A stretch of DNA of 14,100 bases from positions 1,594,005 to 1,608,104 of the forward strand of contig CP070687.1 of assembly GCA_020353115.1 (NCBI GenBank), read 5' to 3'. The notes beneath the pieces are model-generated. The model saw only the letters and a list, made by a program, of their open reading frames with translations. It was not told where the DNA came from and ran no database searches. Shown here piece after piece: positions 1-7,114 of this stretch. This stretch comes from Bacteroidales bacterium. GTDB taxonomy: Bacteria > Bacteroidota > Bacteroidia > Bacteroidales > VadinHA17. Numbering within the stretch: position 1 is the stretch's first letter; the number at the start of each line of letters is the position of its first letter. Made by a program: the position numbers and the translations under genes.

Positions 1-1
1 C

Positions 2-1288
2 TTCAAGAGTGTAGTGGCGTTTTCAGGATGGCACTACCTTTGGGAGGATGGATACAACATAGGAACTATCGAAGATCCGGTTGATTACAACTGGAGAAGT
101 GATGTAATTGAATTTACCTCGAAAATTTCGGTTAACCTGACAAGGAAATTCAATGCCAGGCATAAGATCAGAACAGGGATCGTATACGACAATACATCTT
201 ATGACAGTTATTTGGGATGGAATTCGGATACCCTCTATAACAGGTTTATCAATCCCGATCATCCATACCATTCGGATAATCTCAAATATGAACATAGATA
301 CTCGGATGCGACCGGTATAACCGGCACATTACAGGCATATCTGAACTGGAACTGCCGTATTACGAAAAACCTGACACTGAATTCCGGGATACACTTCCTT
401 CAGTTCTTTCTGAACAATAATTATTCTGTCGAACCCAGGATTGGTGTTTCCTGGAAGTTACATCCCAGGCATTCCATAAATGCCGGTTTCGGAATACATA
501 GCAGGAAAGAATCTCTTTCTTTCTATACGGGTTCGTTAACCTTGCATGACGGTACCCGGATAAATCCCAATATTGAACTGGACCTTACGAAATCACAGCA
601 TTATGTTCTGGGGTATAACTATTTAATCTCTGAACTCCTGATTGCCAAACTTGAAGGATACTACCAGTATTTGTTTGATATCCCGGTTTATCCATTCTCC
701 CCATATTATTCTACCATCAATATGGATTATGGGTTTGAAGGGAATATCCTGGTTAATCGCGGAACAGGACATAATATGGGTATAGAATTTAGTGTTGAAA
801 AATATTTTAAAGGAGGTTACTCCTTCCTGGTAAACGGAACGATCTATGAATCAAAATTCAGGAACTACAGGGGAGAGGAGTACCATACTAAATATAACGG
901 ATCCTTTGCCACTGCAGGATTATTCATGAAGGAATTCCAGGTCGGGAAAAACAGACAACATACGTTGAGAGTTGGTACCCGGTACATGTACACCGGAGGA
1001 TTCAGATATGTGCCTGTAGACCTTGACGCTTCCATAGCAAATGGATTTGAAATTTTGATTTATGATCGTGGTTTTACCGAAAAAGCTTCGGATTTTTTCC
1101 GGCTGGATCTTCAGGTGGTTTTCCGCAGAAACAAACCGAAATATACCGGGGAGTGGAAGCTGGATATTCTAAACGTGACCAATAGGAAAAATATGCTGAA
1201 AAAGAAATACAACAGCCAGACTGAAAAGATTGAAATTAGATACCAGAATCCGATTATTCCGTTATTATCTTACAGAATCCAATTCTAA
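2..1288 (+). CDS. TonB-dependent outer-membrane receptor, C-terminal part (5' end outside window)
   Basis: The reading frame is open from base 2, so the GTG at 14 is internal and the gene begins upstream of the window. The visible 428 or so residues are a succession of amphipathic, aromatic-rich beta strands (for example the blocks around YNYLISELLIAKLEGYYQY and the closing strand) with no hydrophobic helix, as in the barrel of a TonB-dependent receptor. The C-terminus is diagnostic: a FRLDLQ strand, then WKLDILNVTNRKN, then a Q-x-P-I-I-P-x-x-SYRIQF end with terminal Phe, the usual Bacteroidota receptor ending and a BAM recognition signal. Such receptors import large or scarce ligands through the outer membrane using TonB energy. 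The plug and any carboxypeptidase-like regulatory domain would lie upstream, so the substrate cannot be inferred. A lipoprotein hydrolase follows after 8 nt and is probably cotranscribed. The family call is firm; the ligand is unknown. Confidence 0.88.
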   Translation, partial: FKSVVAFSGWHYLWEDGYNIGTIEDPVDYNWRSDVIEFTSKISVNLTRKFNARHKIRTGIVYDNTSYDSYLGWNSDTLYNRFINPDHPYHSDNLKYEHRYSDATGITGTLQAYLNWNCRITKNLTLNSGIHFLQFFLNNNYSVEPRIGVSWKLHPRHSINAGFGIHSRKESLSFYTGSLTLHDGTRINPNIELDLTKSQHYVLGYNYLISELLIAKLEGYYQYLFDIPVYPFSPYYSTINMDYGFEGNILVNRGTGHNMGIEFSVEKYFKGGYSFLVNGTIYESKFRNYRGEEYHTKYNGSFATAGLFMKEFQVGKNRQHTLRVGTRYMYTGGFRYVPVDLDASIANGFEILIYDRGFTEKASDFFRLDLQVVFRRNKPKYTGEWKLDILNVTNRKNMLKKKYNSQTEKIEIRYQNPIIPLLSYRIQF

Positions 1289-1296
1289 AGATGTAA

Positions 1297-2439
1297 ATGA
1301 AAAAAACCTGTATCATTCTTTTTGCTATTGCTTTTCTACTTGCATTCCTGGTCTGCTGTGAGAAAGAGGAAGATTTCAATCCCGGATTTCCTTCAGCAGA
1401 GTTTATAGCCGATGGAAAATATGAGGGAGAGTACTGGCCTACGGAACAGTGGAAAACCTGTAAACCGGAAGAGGTGGGAATGGATTCGGAAACTCTCAGA
1501 GAAATGAATGAAGAAATTGTTCTTCTGTTGAAATTACATTTTGATGTTCATAATGTTCTTATAATCAGGAAAAGATATATAGTTGCAGAACAATACTATT
1601 CAGAGGATTATGGAAGGGATAGTCTGCACCGTGTCTATTCCTGCACCAAAAGCATAATTTCGGCAACAATGGGAATAGCCATGGAAGAGGGATATATTTC
1701 CGGTGTCGAGACGCCTGTCCTTGGTTTTTTTCCTGAATATTCAATTGAATACCCGGAAGGGAAAGAGGATATTACACTAAAGCATATGCTAACCATGTCG
1801 GCCGGTTTTGACTGGCATGAAACGGATTTTCACTATTCCGACGAACAGAATACATACAACAGCTGGGTAACCAGTAGTGACAGGATTAAATTCCTTCTGG
1901 ACAGACCTTTGTCTGATATCCCCGGATCAAGGTTCAATTATAATACGGGAATATCCCATGTCCTGTCTGCCGTGATTCAGAAACAAACAGGAATCAGAAC
2001 GGATTCATTTGCCGTAAACAGACTTTTCAATCCTCTTGGAATATCCGATTATTACTGGCATATTGATCCGAACGGAATCGCCAATGGGGGGAGTGGAATC
2101 TGGCTGAAACCAAGGGACCTGGCAAAAATTGGCCTTTTATATCTGAACATGGGCCGGTGGGAACAGAACCAGGTCATTCCTGATGACTGGGTTGCCGAAT
2201 CCCTGGATAAACATATTCTGCGTGGAGACATTCCTGATTTTTACTACGGCTACCAGTGGTGGATCCATCCGTATGGATTATGTGCTGCCGTTGGTTACGC
2301 GGGGCAGGTCCTTATGCTGATCCCGGAGTTGGAGCTGATTATTGTATTTAACAATAATTTCAATGAATCGGATTCTTCCCAGTTGGAAACCCCCTGGCGC
2401 TTGCTGGATAACTATATTATCCCTTCGGTAAGACAGTAG
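1297..2439 (+). CDS. Beta-lactamase-fold serine hydrolase, NylB/EstB-like lipoprotein (hydrolase 1)
   Basis: A 380-residue protein with a charged N-terminus, a hydrophobic stretch (about residues 5-20) and Cys20-Cys21 followed by acidic residues, which suggests an exported lipoprotein. The catalytic serine and lysine are in S115-C-T-K118, the SxxK motif of class C beta-lactamases, penicillin-binding proteins and related esterases. The second motif is Y215-N-T217, with Thr where class C enzymes have Asn. No KTG triad is present; its place is taken by VGYAGQ (about 332-337). The signature GIWLKPRDLAKIGLLYLN (267-284) and YGYQWWI (317-323) point to the 6-aminohexanoate-dimer hydrolase/esterase branch rather than to a true beta-lactamase. 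Substrate is unknown (ester, amide or peptide). It starts 8 nt after the receptor gene, which suggests an operon. It is a paralogue of the hydrolase at 5029. Confidence 0.87.
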   Translation: MKKTCIILFAIAFLLAFLVCCEKEEDFNPGFPSAEFIADGKYEGEYWPTEQWKTCKPEEVGMDSETLREMNEEIVLLLKLHFDVHNVLIIRKRYIVAEQYYSEDYGRDSLHRVYSCTKSIISATMGIAMEEGYISGVETPVLGFFPEYSIEYPEGKEDITLKHMLTMSAGFDWHETDFHYSDEQNTYNSWVTSSDRIKFLLDRPLSDIPGSRFNYNTGISHVLSAVIQKQTGIRTDSFAVNRLFNPLGISDYYWHIDPNGIANGGSGIWLKPRDLAKIGLLYLNMGRWEQNQVIPDDWVAESLDKHILRGDIPDFYYGYQWWIHPYGLCAAVGYAGQVLMLIPELELIIVFNNNFNESDSSQLETPWRLLDNYIIPSVRQ

Positions 2440-2690
2440 GTAATGTCAACAACTTCCGGGGTAGCCTTTAATCCCCCATTGATTTTTTATGTTTCGGTGC
2501 GTCACGGTTTATAACACGAATTCCTTTTAATGAATATTTCAGTTGAACCGGTTTCAATGGCAGAAGTTAATTCAAAGAATTTGTCGTACCTGACGGGGCT
2601 TTCAATGTTTGATCGTTTACAGACGGGGCAATTTTGGATTCCTTACCGTCGAAGGCAGCGAACCACTTCCGAAAGTATTCTTATATAGTG

Positions 2691-2703
2691 GCCCCGTTGG
2701 GGC
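2691..2703. repeat. GCCCC-GTT-GGGGC palindrome
   Basis: A perfect 5-bp GC-only stem with a 3-nt loop. The sequence acggggc, its complement, also occurs singly at 2593-2599 and 2623-2629. The hairpin is not followed by a T-run, so it is not a simple terminator. Short CC...GG palindromes of this kind are common as dispersed intergenic units in Bacteroidota; membership in such a family here is inference. Confidence 0.4.
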
Positions 2704-2765
2704 TTCGTGAGAATTTCATTTTTGCCGATTGGCGGAAGAAATTCGCGAACAAGGCCGGTTTAAAA

Positions 2766-2808
2766 GTTCGTCGAGCGGTCACGGATAAAAAATAAACGAT
2801 CGACGAAC
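2766..2808. repeat. 9-bp inverted repeat, gttcgtcga ... tcgacgaac
   Basis: The arms at 2766-2774 and 2800-2808 are perfect reverse complements separated by 25 nt. They lie inside the gene-free region and overlap no candidate promoter. They could form a long-loop hairpin in RNA or be a relic of an element end; no function can be assigned. Confidence 0.4.
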
Positions 2809-3176
2809 ATCGTTATGCCTGTCGAATCCTCTGAAATCCGGCAAGGCAGGGAAGGCTTCGCCACTATTTCACAGGGCGGACACCTTTCCCGGAAACGAGC
2901 TCTGTGTAGCCGCTGTGCCACCCGGAATCAACCTGCTCACAGGGAAAATTGAAGGGTTACAACTTTTCTCACCCGGTATATGTGAACGAATATGAACATT
3001 ACCTGTCCATTTTCAGCACAGTTATATTTCAATAGGAACCTTCATAAACACTGTAAATAAAAGATAACCAATACTTTGATTTGATTGGTATCAATATTGA
3101 AGCTGATAAGGATTGCAAAGATATCGGCGTTCAATAATCGAAAAAGAAACATTTAACCGAAAAATCATTCCTTCCA

Positions 3177-3677
3177 ATGAAATCAAAAATTAATCGTCGT
3201 GAATTTCTCACAAAGTGTTCCATGGTAGGGTTTACCGGTTGTGGCCTTATGGTATGCTCCGGAATATCTGCACTTGAACCTTTTGCAGAATTTGCATATG
3301 GCGAAGAAATCGATCCGAAAAAACTAAACTATTGCGGGTATAAATGCCCTGAAGAATGCCAGTTTCTGAAAGGATCGCTTGAAGACAATATCGAACTCAA
3401 GAAAGAGGCATACGAACTATGGAAAATCAAGGAAAGGTTTGATATTGAATTTGATCCTGACAAAATATTCTGCTTCGGATGTAAAACCACAGACAAACCG
3501 GAGGGTGTCGTACTTGTAAACTGTACGGTTCGCAGTTGTGCTATTTCAAAGGAGTATGATTGCTGTATCGAATGTTTGGAATTGGTAGATTGCGACAAGG
3601 ATCTGTGGTCCCGTTTTCCGGAATTTAAAAAACAGGTGATTGAATTGCAGAAGAAATACCTTGAGGAAAAACAATAA
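3177..3677 (+). CDS. Tat-signal, cysteine-rich DUF3795-like protein
   Basis: A 166-residue protein. The N-terminus INRREFLTKCSMVGFTGCG (5-23) has the twin arginines, following Phe-Leu and moderately hydrophobic stretch of a Tat export signal; G21-C22 inside it could also be a lipobox. The mature part is rich in cysteines in a set pattern: C53, C57 and C61 (YCGYKCPEEC), C99-x2-C102, C116, C121, then C129-C130-x2-C133 and C139. The opening YCGxxC, a central C-x-GC and a closing CxxC.e...C match what I recall of DUF3795 proteins, small Cys-rich proteins of unknown function and probable metal binders. Those I know are mostly cytosolic, so a Tat leader, which exports already folded or cofactor-loaded proteins, is notable. 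The start ATG at 3177 is preceded by no strong Shine-Dalgarno site. It lies 94 nt before the YD-repeat gene and may share its transcript. The export signal is well supported; the function is unknown. Confidence 0.75.
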   Translation: MKSKINRREFLTKCSMVGFTGCGLMVCSGISALEPFAEFAYGEEIDPKKLNYCGYKCPEECQFLKGSLEDNIELKKEAYELWKIKERFDIEFDPDKIFCFGCKTTDKPEGVVLVNCTVRSCAISKEYDCCIECLELVDCDKDLWSRFPEFKKQVIELQKKYLEEKQ

Positions 3678-3771
3678 TCTCTTCTCAATTGGAATAATGC
3701 CCTGATAAACCGGATTATTACACAATCATTTGCCGGGAAGAGTACTCCGGAATTCAATTCTTTACAGAATA

Positions 3772-5022
3772 ATGAAAAAGAAACTAAAATTATTTGAAAT
3801 ACTCCTGGTATTCTGCTTGTCTGGTTTGGTCTTTACATGTCGTGCAGCGCAATCATATGGTGCCGGAAGGTCGAATGCACTGGAAGACAATCAGAGATTG
3901 ATAAAGCTTCATTACGAAAACAGCAGCGGAGAAAAGGGGATCACAATATACCATTATGATGCAAATGGAATTGCACAGATGGCAACATGGAAACTCCTGG
4001 ATGGAAACCGGTACTCATCAAATTATCACACGTTTGATCATTCGGGTAACCTTACCGGGAAATACAGGGAATTTTCAGACGGACTGATTTCGAATACCAT
4101 CTACGAGTTTGATGCAAACCAAAAACTTGTCCGTGAGACATACGAAAGGTCGGATGATGTAAGCGGGGAAACAATATACAGATATGACAGCGACGGATTG
4201 TTAACGGAGGCTGATTGTAAAGGGCTGAATGGGTGGTTTTATGGCCTGATAAAATATGAATATGCAAATGGTCGTAAAGAAGGTGCTGCCATTTTGCGCG
4301 AAGGAGAGAAGATCGGTAAAATTACATATGGTTATCTGAATAACGGATATCTCCTAACGGAGACCTGGGAATTTCAGAATGGCTGGAAGCAGCATTTCGT
4401 ATATGAATATGAGGATTTTGATCTGAAAGTGCCACCATCATATTCCTCCTCAAATGTTTATATGATCAATACGGCCGAATTCATGGTTATAAAAGAGGAT
4501 TACAATTATAACGGTGAAACGGGTGGGCCGTCATTCTATAAATATGATAATAGCGGGTGTTTGCTGGAAAAAGTATTTGAACGATCGGATTCGTTCAGGA
4601 CAGTAACCACTTATGAATATGCAGAGAACGGGTTGCTGGAAAGTTCTATCCGGGAATATTCAAACGGACTAACTGCGGATTTTTCCTATGAATTCGATGG
4701 GAACAGGCGTTTGACAAGCAGATCTTTTAAACGGTCGGATGGAGTTTCGGGAGGTGAAAAATATGCGTATAATGAAAAAGGATGGCTGGTGAAAGGGACT
4801 TATGATAATTTCGATTCCTGGCTTACCGGGACGTTAACATTTGATCACGACAAGAATGGATTACTAACCAGTGCCCGGTTTCTCGGTGATAATGACTATG
4901 AGGCGGAGATCACGTATGAACATGACAATTATGGTAATATAATACGAATCCATTGGGAATTTTCGTTTGGCAAGACCCAGACTTATGATTATGAGTATGA
5001 AAAGATCGATTTACCTGAATAG
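3772..5022 (+). CDS. Exported YD-like tandem-repeat protein
   Basis: The frame is open further upstream, but the ATG at 3772 is the better start because it gives a proper signal peptide: MKKKLK, a hydrophobic core (about 7-21) and Cys23 in LVFTC, a possible though imperfect lipobox. The 416-residue protein is almost wholly made of units of about 25 residues that begin Y-x-Y/F-D/E-x-x-G-x-L. Units start near residues 60, 86, 111, 136, 162, 186, 211, 256, 281, 306, 331, 357 and 382, and many end in SDG, SNG or FSxG. The pattern recalls YD repeats of RHS/teneurin proteins, which build beta-rich shells, and also secreted YwqK-like repeats. There is no RHS core motif and no C-terminal toxin domain. 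An irregular stretch (about 217-255) splits the array into two halves. The hydrolase at 5029 follows after 6 nt, so the two are almost certainly cotranscribed. Role unknown; a surface binding or scaffold protein is a guess. Confidence 0.8.
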   Translation: MKKKLKLFEILLVFCLSGLVFTCRAAQSYGAGRSNALEDNQRLIKLHYENSSGEKGITIYHYDANGIAQMATWKLLDGNRYSSNYHTFDHSGNLTGKYREFSDGLISNTIYEFDANQKLVRETYERSDDVSGETIYRYDSDGLLTEADCKGLNGWFYGLIKYEYANGRKEGAAILREGEKIGKITYGYLNNGYLLTETWEFQNGWKQHFVYEYEDFDLKVPPSYSSSNVYMINTAEFMVIKEDYNYNGETGGPSFYKYDNSGCLLEKVFERSDSFRTVTTYEYAENGLLESSIREYSNGLTADFSYEFDGNRRLTSRSFKRSDGVSGGEKYAYNEKGWLVKGTYDNFDSWLTGTLTFDHDKNGLLTSARFLGDNDYEAEITYEHDNYGNIIRIHWEFSFGKTQTYDYEYEKIDLPE

Positions 5023-5028
5023 TCCGGT

Positions 5029-6210
5029 ATGAGAATGTTTAATAATATGATCCTGTTTTTTTTAACTGTATTTTTCCTGTCACACGGAAGCTGCTCCAGC
5101 GAGAACAACAGGGAAACAGATAGCTATCAATATTCTGTACCTGATCAGACAACTGACGGGTGGGTGACGGGATCGTTATCTGAGGTGGAACTCGAAGAGG
5201 GACCTTTTATTCAGATGATGAACCATATTAATGGTACTCACGACCATGGAATTCATAGTATTCTGCTTGTGAAAAACAGCAAACTCGTCTTTGAAGAATA
5301 TTTTAACGGATTCCAGTATGTTTCAAATCCTCCGGGTTCCGATGGTGAATATATACTTTATAACAGGGAGGAATTACATTATTTGGCCTCGGTAACAAAA
5401 AGCGTAACATCCGTGCTGACGGGGATTGCAGTAAACAAAGGATTTGTTACCGATATGAACGATCAAATCGTTAAGTATTTGCCTCAGTATGCCGATATCC
5501 TAACAGGAATAAAAGCTGGCATAACCCTTAAACATTTAATCACAATGTCTGCCGGGCTTGCATGGGATGAAACGACATACCCATATGGAGATATTAACAA
5601 TGATGTTACAAGGCTGTTCATCTCGGCTGATCCGATCCGGTTTGTACTGGAGAAGCCATTATTGACCACTCCCGGTACCACGTTTTTTTATAACAGTGGG
5701 GCTACTAATGTACTTGCTGAAATTATTGAAGAGACTACAGGCAAAGATCTTGGAACATTTGCCGGGGAGTTTCTGTTCAACCCTCTGGGAATAGAAAACT
5801 TTAATTGGGAAAAATTTAACAGCGGTGATTTCTTTGCCTCCGGCGGGCTTTGGTTGAATCCGAGAGATTTGGCCAAAATAGGCTTTCTCTTCATCAATGA
5901 TGGTGCCTGGAACGGACAGCAGATTATCTCACAGAATTGGATAACGGAATCACAACAGGCTTCAATTTCAACTCCAACCATGTCATTTGCCGGATCCTAT
6001 GGGTACCAGTGGTGGATCAGGGAATTCAATACAAATAACAGGACCTTTCATTGTTTTTTTGCAGCCGGCTGGGGGGAGCAACTGTTGTTTGTTTTTCCGC
6101 AACACAACATGCTAATCCTGTTTAATTGCGGATATTTCCTGACACCTGTCGTCCTTAGTCCGTATAACCTGGTGGCAGACTACATCTTGAAATCAATCCC
6201 TGGCTTATAA
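5029..6210 (+). CDS. Beta-lactamase-fold serine hydrolase, NylB/EstB-like, exported (hydrolase 2)
   Basis: A 393-residue protein with a hydrophobic leader (about 6-18) and Cys22 followed by SSEN. The lipobox (H-G-S-C) is imperfect, so lipidation is likely but not certain. Catalytic motifs are S121-V-T-K124 (SxxK) and Y221-N-S223, with Ser in place of the class C Asn as in NylB-type enzymes. GGLWLNPRDLAKIGFLFIN (272-290), YGYQWWI (324-330) and AAGWGEQ (345-351, in the position of KTG) match hydrolase 1 nearly block for block. The two are paralogues of similar length. Compared with hydrolase 1 it has extra loops around 98-116 and 331-341. It lies 6 nt after the YD-repeat gene, consistent with an operon. 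ATGs at 5029 and 5035 are both possible starts. The fold is clear; the substrate is unknown. Confidence 0.87.
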   Translation: MRMFNNMILFFLTVFFLSHGSCSSENNRETDSYQYSVPDQTTDGWVTGSLSEVELEEGPFIQMMNHINGTHDHGIHSILLVKNSKLVFEEYFNGFQYVSNPPGSDGEYILYNREELHYLASVTKSVTSVLTGIAVNKGFVTDMNDQIVKYLPQYADILTGIKAGITLKHLITMSAGLAWDETTYPYGDINNDVTRLFISADPIRFVLEKPLLTTPGTTFFYNSGATNVLAEIIEETTGKDLGTFAGEFLFNPLGIENFNWEKFNSGDFFASGGLWLNPRDLAKIGFLFINDGAWNGQQIISQNWITESQQASISTPTMSFAGSYGYQWWIREFNTNNRTFHCFFAAGWGEQLLFVFPQHNMLILFNCGYFLTPVVLSPYNLVADYILKSIPGL

Positions 6211-6316
6211 TGTCCTGATTAATGCGCCGGTGATGATTCCAACTATTCAAATTGAATCACATCTCATGCAACCTGAAAAATATTCGCTTGTCTTTAATTA
6301 AAAAAAACCAACAAAT

Positions 6317-6859
6317 ATGAGTAACAAAATTATATTTATCTTTCTGGTCTTCGGATGGTTTATGCCCTTCCAAAAGGGAAATACACAAAATATTCTGACC
6401 TGTGAAATGAAAAAATATTTCTTCAGGAATAGTGTTATTGAACTCAAGGATGATAATCTGAATACAATAGCAAAAATTTACAGGAAAAACCGGAAAGAGG
6501 TAATTGATTGTAACGATTACCAGTATATTATCAAGAAATCGTGGAATAAGTCATTCGTTTTCTATAATTCGGTGAATGAGGATACAATTGCCACGTTAAC
6601 CCGTAACCGGATCCGGCTGAAAAATGAACCGGACTATTATGTTCGAACTGGGAGATTCGGGTTTAAAATAAAGGAAGATAATGAGATACTGATAAAGGGT
6701 TCATATAATCCTGATTTCAGGTTTTATCATATAGAGATCAAGACCCCAATCTACCATGACAATCTGATTAATCTTCTTGCAGGATATTATGCGATACGTA
6801 AATGCAAAGAGATTTCCCGACAGAACAATCTCAATTATACCTGGCTGATAACGAATTAA
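6317..6859 (+). CDS. Small exported protein of unknown function
   Basis: A 180-residue protein with an N-terminal signal-like segment (hydrophobic residues about 5-17, then PFQKGNTQ) and a basic, beta-strand-rich mature part. Short strands alternate with turns (VIELKDDNLNTIAKIYRK, then FVFYNSVNEDTIATLTRNR, then FKIKEDNEILIKGSY) and end in a hydrophobic helix NLINLLAGYYAIRK. The repeated strand-turn-strand pattern and closing helix loosely recall tubby-like/LURP-one-related domains; this is a pattern impression, not a match I can verify. The leader before the ATG is A-rich (ttaattaaaaaaaacc) without a Shine-Dalgarno site, as is normal in Bacteroidota. It lies 106 nt downstream of hydrolase 2, so it may have its own promoter. 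It is probably a real gene given codon-like composition, signal peptide and position. Confidence 0.65.
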   Translation: MSNKIIFIFLVFGWFMPFQKGNTQNILTCEMKKYFFRNSVIELKDDNLNTIAKIYRKNRKEVIDCNDYQYIIKKSWNKSFVFYNSVNEDTIATLTRNRIRLKNEPDYYVRTGRFGFKIKEDNEILIKGSYNPDFRFYHIEIKTPIYHDNLINLLAGYYAIRKCKEISRQNNLNYTWLITN

Positions 6860-6939
6860 CCAGAGATAATATCTTCTGAGAGTTATTTATAGCCAGCCGG
6901 AATTCCAATTGAGTTGTAGATGAGAATATGAGGTGTTTA

Positions 6940-6956
6940 AAATCCTGTAAGGATTT
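6940..6956. repeat. aaatcc-tgtaa-ggattt palindrome
   Basis: A perfect 6-bp stem with a 5-nt loop in the 255-nt intergenic region before the third hydrolase. It has the same CC...GG design as the hairpin at 2691-2703. No T-run follows, and it lies about 160 nt from the next start codon. I recall similar palindromes as dispersed units in Bacteroidota genomes, but could not check this. Confidence 0.35.
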
Positions 6957-7102
6957 CACTGACTTTGAAATGCTTCATATTTCGGACTATGATGAATCAT
7001 GAGGTGAGAAGAGATATTTTCAGTGGTCATAGTTGGTCGTTCAGCAAAAATGGTGGCGTTACAATAATTCAAATCTATTGAAGAACATGATATGCAATTA
7101 TA

Positions 7103-7108
7103 GGGAGG
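7103..7108 (+). promoter_or_regulatory. Strong ribosome binding site gggagg for hydrolase 3
   Basis: The hexamer gggagg lies 6 nt before the ATG at 7115 and fixes that ATG rather than the one at 7121. Most other genes in the left half lack such a site, so this gene may be translated differently from its neighbours. Confidence 0.65.
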
Positions 7109-7114
7109 TTATAA

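Larger units (their letters stand above)
2455..2859 (-). pseudogene. Possible decayed ISAs1-family (H-repeat type) transposase fragments
   Basis: Seen: three minus-strand peptide pieces appear in an order that fits the family. At 2859-2779 is FPALPDFR, like the N-terminal F..l.DpR of ISAs1 transposases. At 2680-2590 is EYFRKWFAAF followed by IA..VNDQTLKAPS, reminiscent of F..W...iA.DGKTLRGS. At about 2540-2455, in the same frame as the second piece, is KKSMGD-stop-RL, reminiscent of the C-terminal S(I/M)..KR. The second and third pieces share one frame interrupted by TAA stops; the first is in another frame, and the catalytic middle is missing. Inference: an old, internally deleted transposase. 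The matches are short and recalled from memory rather than aligned, so chance similarity is quite possible. No terminal inverted repeats or target-site duplication were recognised. Confidence 0.25.
2440..3176. other. 737-nt region without an intact gene; palindromes and possible IS remnant
   Basis: No open frame of useful length crosses this stretch on either strand. It reads as more GC- and CpG-rich than flanking intergenic DNA in its middle part (about 2580-2940). It contains a GCCCC/GGGGC hairpin at 2691-2703, two direct copies of gacggggc 30 bp apart (2592-2599 and 2622-2629), a 9-bp inverted repeat (2766-2808), and broken minus-strand peptide segments that weakly resemble an ISAs1-type transposase. 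The last 170 nt (about 3000-3176) turn A/T-rich and presumably hold the promoter of the cysteine-rich gene, with a 6-bp dyad accaat/attggt at 3067-3089. I found no clear TAnnTTTG element there. Confidence 0.6.

Noticed and set aside
2592..2703. Repeated gacggggc with 30-bp spacing as a possible CRISPR-like array.
   Set aside because: There are only two direct copies of 8 bp plus one inverted copy, with no conserved longer repeat and no cas genes nearby.
2811..2845. tRNA T-arm-like stretch (tgtcgaatcc).
   Set aside because: No acceptor stem, anticodon arm or D-arm can be folded around it.
2789..2995. A 68-codon open stretch on + with PGINLLTGKIEG, which recalled an IS630-type transposase segment (GIDLLTGKVHA).
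   Set aside because: The match is a single short block with nothing collinear before or after it, and the frame has no suitable start. Fragments on the other strand offer a somewhat better, still weak, explanation.
3772..5022. RHS-type polymorphic toxin for the YD-like repeat protein.
   Set aside because: It is short, lacks the RHS core motif and a variable C-terminal toxin domain, has no immunity gene pattern, and carries its own signal peptide.
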